DNA of 64,000 bases from Casp-actino8 sp044355095. Its GTDB lineage: Bacteria > Actinomycetota > Acidimicrobiia > Acidimicrobiales > Ilumatobacteraceae. The translations under genes and the position numbers were made by a program. Shown here in pieces: positions 43,633 to 52,567 of the stretch (within the stretch, counting starts at the first letter, position 1; each line of letters starts with the position of its first letter). The stretch spans positions 62,001 to 126,000 of the forward strand of contig JBIKYT010000001.1 of NCBI GenBank assembly GCA_044355095.1. Direction: 5' to 3'. The notes beneath the pieces are model-generated. The model worked only from the letters and a program-made list of their open reading frames with translations, made no database searches and had not been told where the DNA came from.

Positions 43633-44433
43633 ATGAGCGACACTGCAAGAAACAACATCGTCACGTACACCACCGAAGGCCGCGTTGGCCTCATTACCCT
43701 CAATCGCCCGGACGCGCGCAACGCCATCAATGGCGATGTAGCCCGTGGTGTTGAAGCAGCCATTGATCAGTTAGAAGCCGACGATGAAGTATGGGTTGGC
43801 ATTCTGACCGCAAACACAGAAGGCCAAGAGCGCCCCGTCTTTTGCGCCGGCGCCGACCTCAAAGCAATTAACTCAGGCCAAGCCGGAGATCTCAATACCG
43901 AGCGCGGCGGATTTGCTGGATTTGTTTACCGCGAACGACGTAAGCCCATCATCGTTGCAGTCGATGGACTCGCCACCGCAGGTGGATGCGAAATTGTTTT
44001 GGCCGCCGATCTCGTGATCGCCACAACTCGTTCATCATTTGGACTTGCAGAAGTCAAGCGCAATCTCATCGCAGGCGCCGGTGGACTCTTCCGCTTGCCG
44101 CGAGCAATCGGACAGGCGGCTGCCATGGAAGCAATTCTCACAGGCGACCCCATCCCCGCTGAGCGCGCATACCACCTCGGATTAGTTTCGCGTTTAGTTG
44201 CTCCTGGCGAGGCCATGAATGAAGCCCGCAAGTTGGCCGCGCAGATTGCCACGAGCGCACCGTTGGCCGTTTACGCCAGTCGTCAAGTTGTTTTGGCCGC
44301 GGCTTACCAACCCGATGATGAGTTGAAGAAACTCACCAATACTTTGTTCGCTCAAGTGATGTCGTCAGAAGACACCAAAGAAGGTTTGACTGCCTTCATC
44401 GAAAAGCGCACTCCGAACTGGACCGGTAAATAA
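43633..44433 (+). CDS. Enoyl-CoA hydratase/isomerase family protein (crotonase)
   Basis: Crotonase-fold protein of 266 residues. Oxyanion and CoA motifs are CAGADLKAI and AVDGLATAGGCEIVLAADL, and the second catalytic glutamate is in LAEVKRNLIAGAGG. Both glutamates expected of a hydratase appear present. N-terminal LITLNRPDARNAIN is typical. Likely role is beta-oxidation or aromatic/branched acyl-CoA metabolism. Start at 43633 follows a GGTCAAAGGT stretch; sequence upstream belongs to the previous gene. Confidence 0.88.
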   Translation: MSDTARNNIVTYTTEGRVGLITLNRPDARNAINGDVARGVEAAIDQLEADDEVWVGILTANTEGQERPVFCAGADLKAINSGQAGDLNTERGGFAGFVYRERRKPIIVAVDGLATAGGCEIVLAADLVIATTRSSFGLAEVKRNLIAGAGGLFRLPRAIGQAAAMEAILTGDPIPAERAYHLGLVSRLVAPGEAMNEARKLAAQIATSAPLAVYASRQVVLAAAYQPDDELKKLTNTLFAQVMSSEDTKEGLTAFIEKRTPNWTGK

Positions 44434-44456
44434 ACCGAAATGTATTGCTGAATCGG

Positions 44457-44918
44457 CTACTGGTTCAGCCGTCGCGACACAATAATTTTTCGTGCGACGA
44501 TTCCCGCGCGCTCATACAAGTTTTTAGTTTCGCGGTCTCCAGGCAGAGCATTGCCTTCAATGGCAACACATCCCAAGTTTGTTGCGTGTTCGATGGCCTG
44601 ACGTAGAAGAGCATCGCCAAAACCGAGTTCGCGGGCTTGCTCAGTGACGTACACCCGTTCCACAGAACACACCAGACCATGTTGTGGAACCTCATCAAAC
44701 ACACAACGCAGAAACCCGACGATATGTTCGTCCACGGTTCCGACCCAACAGTGATGAATCATCTCTCCAGGATCAAGAGATGTTGCCGGAGCATGCTCAA
44801 CTAACCAATTGAGCCCGCCACGTTGAGATGCCACGGCAACACGTGCCGTGGCATCAAGTTCAATAATCATCGCCAGATCGTCGGGCCCGGCCGATCGAAT
44901 GACTGGCTCAATGCTCAT
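44457..44918 (-). CDS. GNAT-family N-acetyltransferase
   Basis: A 153-residue acetyltransferase with the GNAT core: VERVYVTEQARELGFGDALL is the acetyl-CoA loop (modified from R/QxxGxG/A), followed by NLGCVAIEGNALPGDRETKNLYERAG. Substrate unknown. It lies 6 nt downstream of the acidic zinc-binding protein gene and is the last gene of a long minus-strand run. Confidence 0.82.
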   Translation of the reverse strand: MSIEPVIRSAGPDDLAMIIELDATARVAVASQRGGLNWLVEHAPATSLDPGEMIHHCWVGTVDEHIVGFLRCVFDEVPQHGLVCSVERVYVTEQARELGFGDALLRQAIEHATNLGCVAIEGNALPGDRETKNLYERAGIVARKIIVSRRLNQ

Positions 44919-44924
44919 CAGCGA

Positions 44925-45434
44925 CTACGGGAATAATGGACAGGTGTCGTCGCCGATTGGACACATTGGTGCACCTTTGCGAACGAGCAAGAAGCACTGC
45001 GTACACATCCGCTCATCTGCGCGCTTTGGTTGGATGCCACTTTCGGGATCATTAGACAACTGAATGTCTTCTTCTTCCTCTTCGGGCTCCTCTTCATCGT
45101 CCTCGCTGCGACCCTTGACTCGAGCCGCCAAAATAACGCCTAAGTCTTCTTCAATGTCGTCTTCGCCGATGAGCTCGTCATCGTCGTCATCATCTTCGTC
45201 TTCGGCGACATCCTTCTTGGCCTTCTTGGCCTTCTTTTTGGCGACGAGCGGCACAATCTCGGCCTCTGGATCCTCTTCCGCCAAAACGGTGTCAAGATCT
45301 TCGACCCCGAGGTCTTCTTCGTCCTCGAGCTCGTCGTCAAGCAACTCATCAGGGTCGGCCACGTCTGCTACTTCTTCGTCTTCGAGAAACTCCTCGTCGA
45401 GTTCTGGATCCAAATTGTCATCATCTTTTGCCAT
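44925..45434 (-). CDS. Acidic DUF4193-like protein with C-terminal Cys motif
   Basis: A 169-residue, very acidic protein: nearly the first 130 residues are Asp/Glu-rich, with one lysine patch (AKKKAKKAKKD). The C-terminus has CTQCFLLV and two more cysteines (APMCPIGDDTCPLF), a zinc-binding site as in the actinobacterial DUF4193 family. Function unknown; DUF4193 members are widely conserved and sometimes essential. Start at 45434 has AGGAA upstream; the 30-residue in-frame extension before it is not supported. It follows thyX after 139 nt containing a strong hairpin. Confidence 0.7.
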   Translation of the reverse strand: MAKDDDNLDPELDEEFLEDEEVADVADPDELLDDELEDEEDLGVEDLDTVLAEEDPEAEIVPLVAKKKAKKAKKDVAEDEDDDDDDELIGEDDIEEDLGVILAARVKGRSEDDEEEPEEEEEDIQLSNDPESGIQPKRADERMCTQCFLLVRKGAPMCPIGDDTCPLFP

Positions 45435-45464
45435 GAGATTTCCTGTTACTCCTGAAGTTTGCCC

Positions 45465-45495
45465 GCTCACTCCTATTAAAAAAATAGGTGTGAGC
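45465..45495. promoter_or_regulatory. 13-bp hairpin between thyX and the DUF4193-like gene
   Basis: Arms GCTCACTCCTATT and AATAGGTGTGAGC (one mismatch) flank a 5-nt A/T loop. It lies downstream of thyX and 31 nt upstream of the DUF4193-like start. The A/T run is in the loop, not after the stem, so an operator or 5' leader hairpin fits better than a classical terminator. Confidence 0.45.
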
Positions 45496-45573
45496 GCGGA
45501 TAATAGACACGCTGAGAGGCCCAACTGTTGGATACTTGGGTGACACTAGTCACGAAATACCTAAACGGTGTGC

Positions 45574-47175
45574 TTATTGGCCCCCACGACGGGATTCAGC
45601 TCGACGTTCTGCGGCCAAACGCTCGAGTTCAGGGGCTTCAACAGTGAGATGGGTCATCGCCTCAGCGACAGCCTTATGCCCGGCTTGTTCACCAATCAAA
45701 CGATGCATTTCCAGGGCCACTCGGCGATAAGCCGGATGCCCTTGGGGCGATGAACGCAATTCGAGCATATGCATGGCTTCACGAGCGTTGAACTGCATGA
45801 CATAGCGCACTCGATAGGCCATTGAAACGGCGTATGACGCCTGCTGAGGGAAATCTGGCTTCATGGCATCAAAGAGTCCAGCCGAGCGGCTCATAACTTC
45901 ATCAAAGGCGACTGTCTGTCCCGCTTCATCAATCAAATCGGGACGCGTGTACCCATGATTCGGGGTGAGGGGCTGCCATTCGATGGTCAACATGCGATGG
46001 CGTTGCATATCGCGGAAGGCGCCGTAGTCGGACAGCACATCAAATCGATAGTCGATCCGTTCGAAGGCGCGACCAGGGCGGTGACGACGATTTTCACGAT
46101 CGCCGATATAGGCCTTCAAAATGGCCACCTTTTCCGCATGACTCATACGTTGAACGCGCTGCATGATTTGTGTTTCGGGCAGGCTCGTATGCGAATAACA
46201 AATTGCGGCGATCAACTTGTCTTCGCCTTCAGGATCAAAATCGGTGAGAACGACTGGAGGACTGTGATCAACGGGAGTCTCGGCGAAAAGTCCGCCCACA
46301 AGTTCGCTCGTTGATTCGCGAGTATCGGACAAATAATCGCTCCAACGTCCGCCACGATCGGCTAGGTCAACGCGCTTCAAGAAACTCGGAATGACTTTGC
46401 GCAATTCTTCAAGCATCAAATCGGCGTAGTGACGAGCCTCCGGCAATGGATGCGACCGCATCCGAATCAACATTGCTTCGTACGACTGCCCACTACCGTA
46501 AATACCAACGTTCGATAGCGAAGCCGCCGGCAAAACTCCACGAACCGCATCAAGGGCCTTGGCTCGCGTTGCCATACGGAAGACAAAATCACTGTCGGCC
46601 GGGTCACGCCTTATCGAAGCCCGAACATGATCGGTGACCTTTTCAATCAGTTGCGAATATGAATCAAACATCCGATCCATATCGCCCACATAGCGCGTTC
46701 CGTAACGCGAATTCAGAACTTCAGGATCGCGATAGAAACGGTAACGACCCGCAAGACGAGCGTCATAAGCGATGTAACGCGTACTTTGTTCGAGGTAACT
46801 CGCGAGTCGACCCCACTCAAGAATCTTGGTCAACACGTTCGATGCTTGTTCACACGCCAGGTGCACACCACCGAGTTGCGCAACTGAGTCATCGCCGTAT
46901 TCGAAAAAGACTTTTTCGTACAACTCCTCGGCCCGCTCAAGACCGATCGTCGCGTCCACACCCTGATCGCCGGCGATATCAAGATCACCAACGAACTCAT
47001 CTAAGAAAAGTCGGCGAAGACTCTTATGGGTGCGGCTGTACCGCGCAAATAAAGCACCTTTGACCACCTCGGGTAAGTTCACCAGGGCGAAAACAGGTCC
47101 GTCCAAATTGGTGAAATAGCGTCGTAAAACTTCCGACTCCTCGGCGGTGAACTCCTCTGGGGCGTAGACCGTCAC
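45574..47175 (-). CDS. thyX: Double-length ThyX-like FAD-dependent thymidylate synthase
   Basis: A 533-residue protein that reads as two fused ThyX folds. In the N-half the motif region is WGRLASYLEQSTRY (121-134), keeping Ser, Glu-Gln, Ser and Arg-Tyr of the ThyX signature RHRxxSxNExSxRY but not the first RH. In the C-half QRHRMLTIEW (391-400) keeps RHR, and NAREAMHMLELR (463-474) matches the ThyX FAD/dUMP region. So each half contributes part of the signature. ThyX makes dTMP from dUMP using FAD and methylene-THF, with active sites at subunit interfaces; a fused pseudo-dimer is plausible. Activity is inferred. Confidence 0.8.
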   Translation of the reverse strand: MTVYAPEEFTAEESEVLRRYFTNLDGPVFALVNLPEVVKGALFARYSRTHKSLRRLFLDEFVGDLDIAGDQGVDATIGLERAEELYEKVFFEYGDDSVAQLGGVHLACEQASNVLTKILEWGRLASYLEQSTRYIAYDARLAGRYRFYRDPEVLNSRYGTRYVGDMDRMFDSYSQLIEKVTDHVRASIRRDPADSDFVFRMATRAKALDAVRGVLPAASLSNVGIYGSGQSYEAMLIRMRSHPLPEARHYADLMLEELRKVIPSFLKRVDLADRGGRWSDYLSDTRESTSELVGGLFAETPVDHSPPVVLTDFDPEGEDKLIAAICYSHTSLPETQIMQRVQRMSHAEKVAILKAYIGDRENRRHRPGRAFERIDYRFDVLSDYGAFRDMQRHRMLTIEWQPLTPNHGYTRPDLIDEAGQTVAFDEVMSRSAGLFDAMKPDFPQQASYAVSMAYRVRYVMQFNAREAMHMLELRSSPQGHPAYRRVALEMHRLIGEQAGHKAVAEAMTHLTVEAPELERLAAERRAESRRGGQ

Positions 47176-47227
47176 GGCTTTTCACGCTAGTTGGTCAGAT
47201 AGTGCCCAAAGTGGAATAGTCGGGTGT

Positions 47228-48427
47228 TCAACGCGCCAAAACATCTACATCAGATGTCACAGAAGCGAACTCAGCGGCCGCTCCCGACCGCAATTCGGCG
47301 TTTGTCCACAAATCAACCACCGTCATCGCCATTGCCTTGGCCCCAATGAGCACTCCCTCGTCTCCCGACTCGGAACCGGCATAGTGGGCAAAATCCTCGG
47401 TATGTATGGCCACTCCATCGGGAGCAACTTTCACCATCGGGTGAATGGATGGCATCAGGTACGAGACGTTCCCCATATCGGTCGAACCCATCACCGAACG
47501 GCCATCGGTGCGCGGATCGCGGACTAAACGACCCAGCGTTGCCATGTTGCTGGCGAAAGAATTCACGATGGCCATGTTGTCGCGAACATCGGCATAGGTG
47601 TGATCATCCCATGTGGTTGACATTGCACAACCGCACGCGCTTGTTGCACCTTCAAGACAACTCACCACGCGCGCTTTCAAAGGCTGCAGTGTCGAAATCG
47701 TGTCGGAACGGACGTACCACTTTGCTGCAGCTCGGCGAGGAACAATGTTTGGCTTCTCTCCGCCCTCGGTAATGATTCCGTGAATCCGTTCGGTGGGTCG
47801 AATATGTTGCCGGAGCGCCGCAACATTCATATAACCCAATACAGCAGCATCTAAAGCGTTTCTACCCTCCCATGGTGCCGCCGCTGCATGTGCGGCCTTG
47901 CCCTCGTAGGTCACATCAACGGTGTGCACGGCGATCGAATCCATTTTGATGAGATCAGCATCAGCTGGATGGATCATCATCGCGGCGATACCTGATGCAA
48001 ATGCACCCTGACGAGCCATAGCAATTTTGCCACCGCCACCCTCTTCAGCAGGCGTACCAAGAATGCGCACTCGCCCGCCGAGTTCTTTCGCCAATGAAGC
48101 CGCCACTAAGCCTGCACCAAGACCGGCAGCAGCAATCACGTTGTGTCCGCACCCATGACCAATGCCAGGTAATGCGTCATATTCCAAAAGCACTAATACT
48201 TCAGGAGCGCCAGTATCACCGACAACCGCCTCAAATGCCGTGTCAACTCCATATGCATGGCGAGTGACTTCAAGTCCTTGTTCGGCGAGCACGCCTGTCA
48301 ATAGATCGTGAGCGTAATGCTCGGCGTAATTGAGTTCGGGGTGAGCATGAATATCGCGACTCACCGCGATTAAACGATCCGCAAAATTGTCAACGGCATC
48401 AAGGATCTGCTGATTCATTGCGTTCAT
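47228..48427 (-). CDS. M20-family amidohydrolase/carboxypeptidase
   Basis: Zinc-dependent M20D-type hydrolase of 399 residues, like AbgB and indole-acetyl-amino-acid hydrolases. Motifs: SRDIHAHPELNY, HGCGHN metal site, GTPAEEGGGGK and the dimerisation-domain AAHAAAAPWEGRNALDA. The end FAHYAGSESGDEG contains the last metal ligand. It probably hydrolyses an amide such as p-aminobenzoyl-glutamate or an N-acyl amino acid. It lies 9 nt downstream of an unknown gene and 52 nt upstream of thyX on the minus strand; a folate link to ThyX is only a guess. Confidence 0.87.
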   Translation of the reverse strand: MNAMNQQILDAVDNFADRLIAVSRDIHAHPELNYAEHYAHDLLTGVLAEQGLEVTRHAYGVDTAFEAVVGDTGAPEVLVLLEYDALPGIGHGCGHNVIAAAGLGAGLVAASLAKELGGRVRILGTPAEEGGGGKIAMARQGAFASGIAAMMIHPADADLIKMDSIAVHTVDVTYEGKAAHAAAAPWEGRNALDAAVLGYMNVAALRQHIRPTERIHGIITEGGEKPNIVPRRAAAKWYVRSDTISTLQPLKARVVSCLEGATSACGCAMSTTWDDHTYADVRDNMAIVNSFASNMATLGRLVRDPRTDGRSVMGSTDMGNVSYLMPSIHPMVKVAPDGVAIHTEDFAHYAGSESGDEGVLIGAKAMAMTVVDLWTNAELRSGAAAEFASVTSDVDVLAR

Positions 48428-48436
48428 ACGTAAACC

Positions 48437-49069
48437 CTACATCCACAAAAAAGCTGCGTCGCTTATCACTTGAATCGTCACATTCTTCACCTGACCAATT
48501 CGTTGTTGGTCAATCCATAAAATCTGGTGAGACCCTTCATCAAAACTAGAGACAAAACTTTTCACTGATTTTGTCTCGATGAGGGGGTGCGGCAAATGAG
48601 TACCAGTTCGTAACCGTGGGCGAGCCGACCATCGTTGCCGCAAACCCATGGCCCGAGAAACTTGAGTTAACTCAACTCGGCCATCATTTGGATGACCTCG
48701 TGGAGCGACATCCCATCTGCGAAGAAATTGGGCATTAGCAACAACGTTGATCTCACCTCGTAGCCACCCACCCCGTAAATTTGCGGGTCGTACAACCACG
48801 TTGGCGACTGCCATCTTCGTGACTATTGCGCCATTGCCCGTCTGATACTCGACTTGCATCACATCTATCGGAAGACACATCGCCGTTTCACCAGATAACA
48901 CCCGACGATTCCGACTACCGATGGTGCGCCACATATCGCCACCTGAGACCGCAATATCTTTTCGACCAGCGGAAATGTGTCTGGCCAATTCGGAGTCGGA
49001 CGAAGCCCACACCAAATCATCAACTGCAATACCTTCACTACCCCACGACTCTCCACGTTGAATCACCAT
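48437..49069 (-). CDS. Unknown protein, resembles C-terminal part of diacylglycerol-kinase-like proteins
   Basis: A 210-residue beta-rich protein with no catalytic motif of its own. Its C-terminal 90 residues (GHPNDGRVELTQVS, RLRTGTHLPHPLIETKSV, and a closing DAAFLW) resemble the C-terminal beta-sandwich of the DagK/YegS lipid kinase family, where the equivalent piece reads HPxDGxLDV and RGTHLxxP. The N-terminal ATP-binding GGDGT domain is absent. Whether it is a remnant, a lipid-binding protein or an unrelated fold needs a profile search. Its start overlaps the helY stop by 1 nt, so it is strongly coupled to the helicase. Confidence 0.5.
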   Translation of the reverse strand: MVIQRGESWGSEGIAVDDLVWASSDSELARHISAGRKDIAVSGGDMWRTIGSRNRRVLSGETAMCLPIDVMQVEYQTGNGAIVTKMAVANVVVRPANLRGGWLRGEINVVANAQFLRRWDVAPRGHPNDGRVELTQVSRAMGLRQRWSARPRLRTGTHLPHPLIETKSVKSFVSSFDEGSHQILWIDQQRIGQVKNVTIQVISDAAFLWM

Positions 49070-51741
49070 CAGATTTCTCCCGGAACTGACGTCGACGCCG
49101 CAACCACCCCGCGCATCAATAAATCAGCGGCCGCTTCAGCATTACGACGTGTTTGCGGAACGGGAGCCATGGTTCCGATCTGTCGCAACAGGTCTATGAG
49201 TTGTTTCATCGTACGAACGAAATCTCCACCAGATAATTCCTCTGCTTCGACAACTTCGGCAAAACCTTCACCCGCTGCCCAAGCGTACGCAATCGCGATA
49301 TACGTCGGATCAGGTGCACGATGCTGATTCAACGAAGCGGCTTCCTCAGTTGCTTGCAACTCACGACTAACCGACTCAATACGGCGCCACTTTTTACGCA
49401 CTTCAGCGGATGGAAACCATGGCGCCGGCGGGGCTTCGCTTGACCGATGTTCATAGACAAAGACCGAAGCCAAGGCGGCTAAGGACGATGGGTCAAGATC
49501 ATCGAGGTATCCACGATCTAGACAATCGGCGACAAGCAGATCACTCTCATGAAAAGTACGAGCTAAAACTTCACCTTTTTCAGTCAATGACCAACCCGCG
49601 ACATAATCCCAATCCTGCAGAATTCGGAGAACTCGTTCAAATTTTCGGGCCACCGAGTTTCCCTTGCCACGGACTTGTTCACGCAACTGATCAACATCAC
49701 GTGAGACTCGATCAGCTTGTGCTGCCGCCTTCAATCGGTCACGTAATTCAGGATCATCTTCAACCGGATGCACTGCCTGGCGTCCTGGCTCTGGAGATCT
49801 CCATTCGCTCGCAACCTCTTTGGCTTGGTGTAAGCGCGTGACCACAATCTTCTGAAAGTCTGGCTGAGTCGGTGCAAAAGGCTCAGGAAGTTCAATCTGA
49901 CCGAGCAACCGCGGCGGTTCATGAAAATCACGAGACGAAAGATTGAGGGTCGCCCTTTTCGCAGTCAACACTGTGATCTTGACCCCACCCGAGCGATTGG
50001 CTGTTGACAGCACGACTGCACGTCCCGGAGACTTCCCTTTATCTACAAAAATCACCGAACCCGGACGCAAACGAGCCATTGAAAATTCAATTGAACTCTC
50101 GCTACGAATGCCAAGATTTCCTTCAAGTCGTGCTCGGTAGTCGTGGATATCACCAAACGGACTTTCAGCCGCTAATCGCAATTCTGATAACTGCTCAAGA
50201 CGTCGCTCTAAACGCGTCTCAATTTTCACAACATCACGATCAGCTTGATATTGAGCAAACGACAGATTCAGTAAGTGGCGAGCCTCTTCACTTGAATACG
50301 ACCGAACCAAGTTGACTGCCATGTTGTAAGTCGGTCGAAAAGAAGACGTCAAACGAAATGTTCGCGAACTCGCGAGACCTGCAACTTGATCAAACGTCAC
50401 AAAAGGACTCCATAACACCACCGCATGACCCTTGTCATCGAGACCCCGGCGCCCAGCACGACCCGTCAACTGAGTGAACTCACCAGCCGTCAGGAATTCA
50501 TGATGTTCTCCGGTGAACTTGGACAACTTCTCAATCACCACTGAACGAGCCGGCATATTGATACCTACAGCCAACGTTTCGGTCGCAAAAACGATCTTCA
50601 CGAGACCTTCAACGAAACATGCTTCAACCGTCTCTTTAAACGGAGGAACCAAGCCAGCATGGTGAGCCGCAATACCTGCTTCAAGTTGCGCCACAAATTG
50701 CGGGTACCCCAAAACGTCAAGGTCATCATCATCAATATCACCCAGCCGATTGGCCACGATTTCTTGTATTCGTCGCCGCTCATCGGGAGATGTCAAACGG
50801 AGTCCTTGTTTCAAACACGACTGCGCCGCCTCATTACATCCGTTGCGACTGAAAATAAAAAAGATCGCTGGAAGGAGTCCCTCTTCATTCAGACGATCGA
50901 CAACCTCGAGGCGACTTGGTGTGTACAGCGCTCGACGAGGACGACCTTTGACGGGGCCGCGTCCTCCTATTTTTCGAGTCTGATCTTCAAGCCGAGCCGC
51001 TTCAGGATTCGGTCGCCCTGAGACCAAGGTCGGGAAGAGGTGTTCACGTTGCGCGGTTTTATCGCCAACCATGTACAGATTCTCAAGTTCAACCGGGCGC
51101 TTCTCTTCAACAACAAACTTGGTAGGTCCACGTACCGTGCTGATCCAATCAGCTACTTCATTGGCATTACTGACAGTTGCCGACAGACAAACCAATTTGA
51201 CTTTTCGTGGCAAGTGAATGATCACTTCTTCCCAAACAGGTCCGCGAAACGTGTCTTGAATGAAGTGCACTTCGTCAAGTACCACTACTGCCAAATCATC
51301 CAAGGCTCGCGAACGCGCATAAATCATGTTGCGCAAGACTTCGGTAGTCATCACAACAATCGGCGCTTCACCGTTGACGGCATTATCACCAGTCAGCAAG
51401 CCAATCTTGTCGCGCCCATATAGTTCGACGAGATCGTTGAACTTTTGATTTGACAGTGCTTTGATCGGTGCCGTGTAAAACGCCCGCTTGCCGTCGGCTA
51501 ACGCGCATGAAATTCCGTATTCGGCGACGACCGTCTTTCCACTTCCAGTCGGTGCAGCCACCAAAACGGACTCGCCCGCGTCGAGCACATCCATGGCTTC
51601 AACTTGAAATCGATCAAGCGGAAACTTGTAATGGGCAATGAGCTCCGGTCGATCAGTCCGCACAGTCACAGTCGGCTTCTTCGGCACATCTGACAAGTGA
51701 CTAGGCGTCAACGGGACGATTTCGCGTACCGATATAGCCAA
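49069..51741 (-). CDS. helY: Ski2/Mtr4-like RNA/DNA helicase HelY
   Basis: Superfamily 2 DEVH-box helicase of up to 890 residues. Motif I APTGSGKT, Ia TAPIKALSNQK, II VLDEVHFI, III SATVSN, and VI QLTGRAGRRGLD are all intact. A C-terminal DSHCT-like domain follows. Homologues (HelY, Mtr4, Ski2) unwind RNA in decay or maturation. The start is uncertain: the longest frame begins with TTG 41 nt inside tatC, and TTG or GTG codons at 51711, 51696 or 51687 are also possible; none has a convincing ribosome-binding site. The order tatA-tatC-helY matches Rv2094c-Rv2092c of M. tuberculosis. Confidence 0.93.
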   Translation of the reverse strand: MAISVREIVPLTPSHLSDVPKKPTVTVRTDRPELIAHYKFPLDRFQVEAMDVLDAGESVLVAAPTGSGKTVVAEYGISCALADGKRAFYTAPIKALSNQKFNDLVELYGRDKIGLLTGDNAVNGEAPIVVMTTEVLRNMIYARSRALDDLAVVVLDEVHFIQDTFRGPVWEEVIIHLPRKVKLVCLSATVSNANEVADWISTVRGPTKFVVEEKRPVELENLYMVGDKTAQREHLFPTLVSGRPNPEAARLEDQTRKIGGRGPVKGRPRRALYTPSRLEVVDRLNEEGLLPAIFFIFSRNGCNEAAQSCLKQGLRLTSPDERRRIQEIVANRLGDIDDDDLDVLGYPQFVAQLEAGIAAHHAGLVPPFKETVEACFVEGLVKIVFATETLAVGINMPARSVVIEKLSKFTGEHHEFLTAGEFTQLTGRAGRRGLDDKGHAVVLWSPFVTFDQVAGLASSRTFRLTSSFRPTYNMAVNLVRSYSSEEARHLLNLSFAQYQADRDVVKIETRLERRLEQLSELRLAAESPFGDIHDYRARLEGNLGIRSESSIEFSMARLRPGSVIFVDKGKSPGRAVVLSTANRSGGVKITVLTAKRATLNLSSRDFHEPPRLLGQIELPEPFAPTQPDFQKIVVTRLHQAKEVASEWRSPEPGRQAVHPVEDDPELRDRLKAAAQADRVSRDVDQLREQVRGKGNSVARKFERVLRILQDWDYVAGWSLTEKGEVLARTFHESDLLVADCLDRGYLDDLDPSSLAALASVFVYEHRSSEAPPAPWFPSAEVRKKWRRIESVSRELQATEEAASLNQHRAPDPTYIAIAYAWAAGEGFAEVVEAEELSGGDFVRTMKQLIDLLRQIGTMAPVPQTRRNAEAAADLLMRGVVAASTSVPGEI

Positions 51742-52567
51742 TCAAAATAGAAATGAAATAGAACACAATCAGCGGAACTGCCAAGAGCATCAAGGTGATC
51801 GGGTCGCCCGATGGTGTGATCACTGCCGCGATCACCACGATCACCAATATCGCGACTCGCCACCCTTCGATCAACTGCCGCGGCTTCAAAACACCGACGA
51901 GCTGTAGGAAAACAAGCAGAACTGGAAACTCAAATCCGATTCCAAAAGCGGCAATCATGAGACCAACGAAACTCACATATTTTGAAATCTGAAAAGCCTG
52001 CTGAACATCTTCGCCCGACCACGAGATCAACCACTCCAGGCCCTTATCCAAGGTGAAGTACGCGAAGAATCCGCCGATAACAAAAAGCAAAACCGACGAC
52101 AGAACAAACGGAATGGCGTAACGCTTTTCTTTTGCATGAAGCGCTGGCACCACAAAGCGCCAAATCTGCCACAACACCACGGGCAGCGCCAAAATCAATC
52201 CGCCATACAAAGAAATCTTGAGACGCGCATTGAAACCTTCAAGTGGCCCCAGTGAGTAAAAATCGCAGTTTGACACCAAGTCGGGTCGGCGCCTACACAC
52301 GTTGTCGTACGGTTGACGCAGGAATCGCAGAACAGGTTCATAAAACGCCAAAACACCCATCATGCCAATCACCACGGCAAGAATGGACCGGATAATTCGC
52401 GAACGCAATTCAGCCAAATGCTGAGTGAGCGTCATGGCATCTTCAGATGCGGACTCTTGCTTCTCTTTCTTACTTCCCGAACGATTTTTCCCTATTCCGA
52501 GTTTCCCTATTCCGAGTTTCCCTATTCCGAGTTTCCCTATTCCGAGTTTCCCAATTCCGAGTTTCAT
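51701..52567 (-). CDS. tatC: Sec-independent translocase TatC with N-terminal repeat extension
   Basis: Membrane receptor of the twin-arginine transport system, 288 residues and six transmembrane helices. Family signatures are MTLTQHLAELRSRIIRS, FYSLGPLEGFNARLKIS, ALPVVLWQIWRFVVPAL and the glycine/proline-rich loops. The first 27 residues are five copies of KLGIG plus KNR, an unusual extension ahead of a Ser/Lys/Glu stretch; normal TatC begins close to MTLTQH (residue 45). The start is set by the ATGA overlap with tatA. The 3' end overlaps helY. Confidence 0.93.
   Translation of the reverse strand: MKLGIGKLGIGKLGIGKLGIGKLGIGKNRSGSKKEKQESASEDAMTLTQHLAELRSRIIRSILAVVIGMMGVLAFYEPVLRFLRQPYDNVCRRRPDLVSNCDFYSLGPLEGFNARLKISLYGGLILALPVVLWQIWRFVVPALHAKEKRYAIPFVLSSVLLFVIGGFFAYFTLDKGLEWLISWSGEDVQQAFQISKYVSFVGLMIAAFGIGFEFPVLLVFLQLVGVLKPRQLIEGWRVAILVIVVIAAVITPSGDPITLMLLAVPLIVFYFISILIGYIGTRNRPVDA
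52486..52566 (-). repeat. 15-bp tandem repeat encoding (KLGIG)x5 in tatC
   Basis: Five copies of a 15-bp unit (on the plus strand GTTTCCCTATTCCGA) lie at the 5' end of tatC. Only one base differs among them (A for T in the last plus-strand copy), indicating recent expansion or homogenisation. Because the unit is a multiple of three, copy-number changes would keep tatC in frame. Confidence 0.92.

Noticed and set aside
44448..44470. Imperfect GCTGAA/TTCAGC hairpin between the crotonase and GNAT genes
   Set aside because: Short mismatched stem with no T-tract; could be chance in a 23-nt junction.
45064..45543. Serine-rich open reading frame on the plus strand
   Set aside because: It is the reverse of the Asp/Glu-rich DUF4193-like gene; codon structure and the Cys motif support the minus-strand gene.
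52486..52566. Short direct repeats considered as a CRISPR array
   Set aside because: Units are contiguous without spacers and code for KLGIG in frame with tatC.
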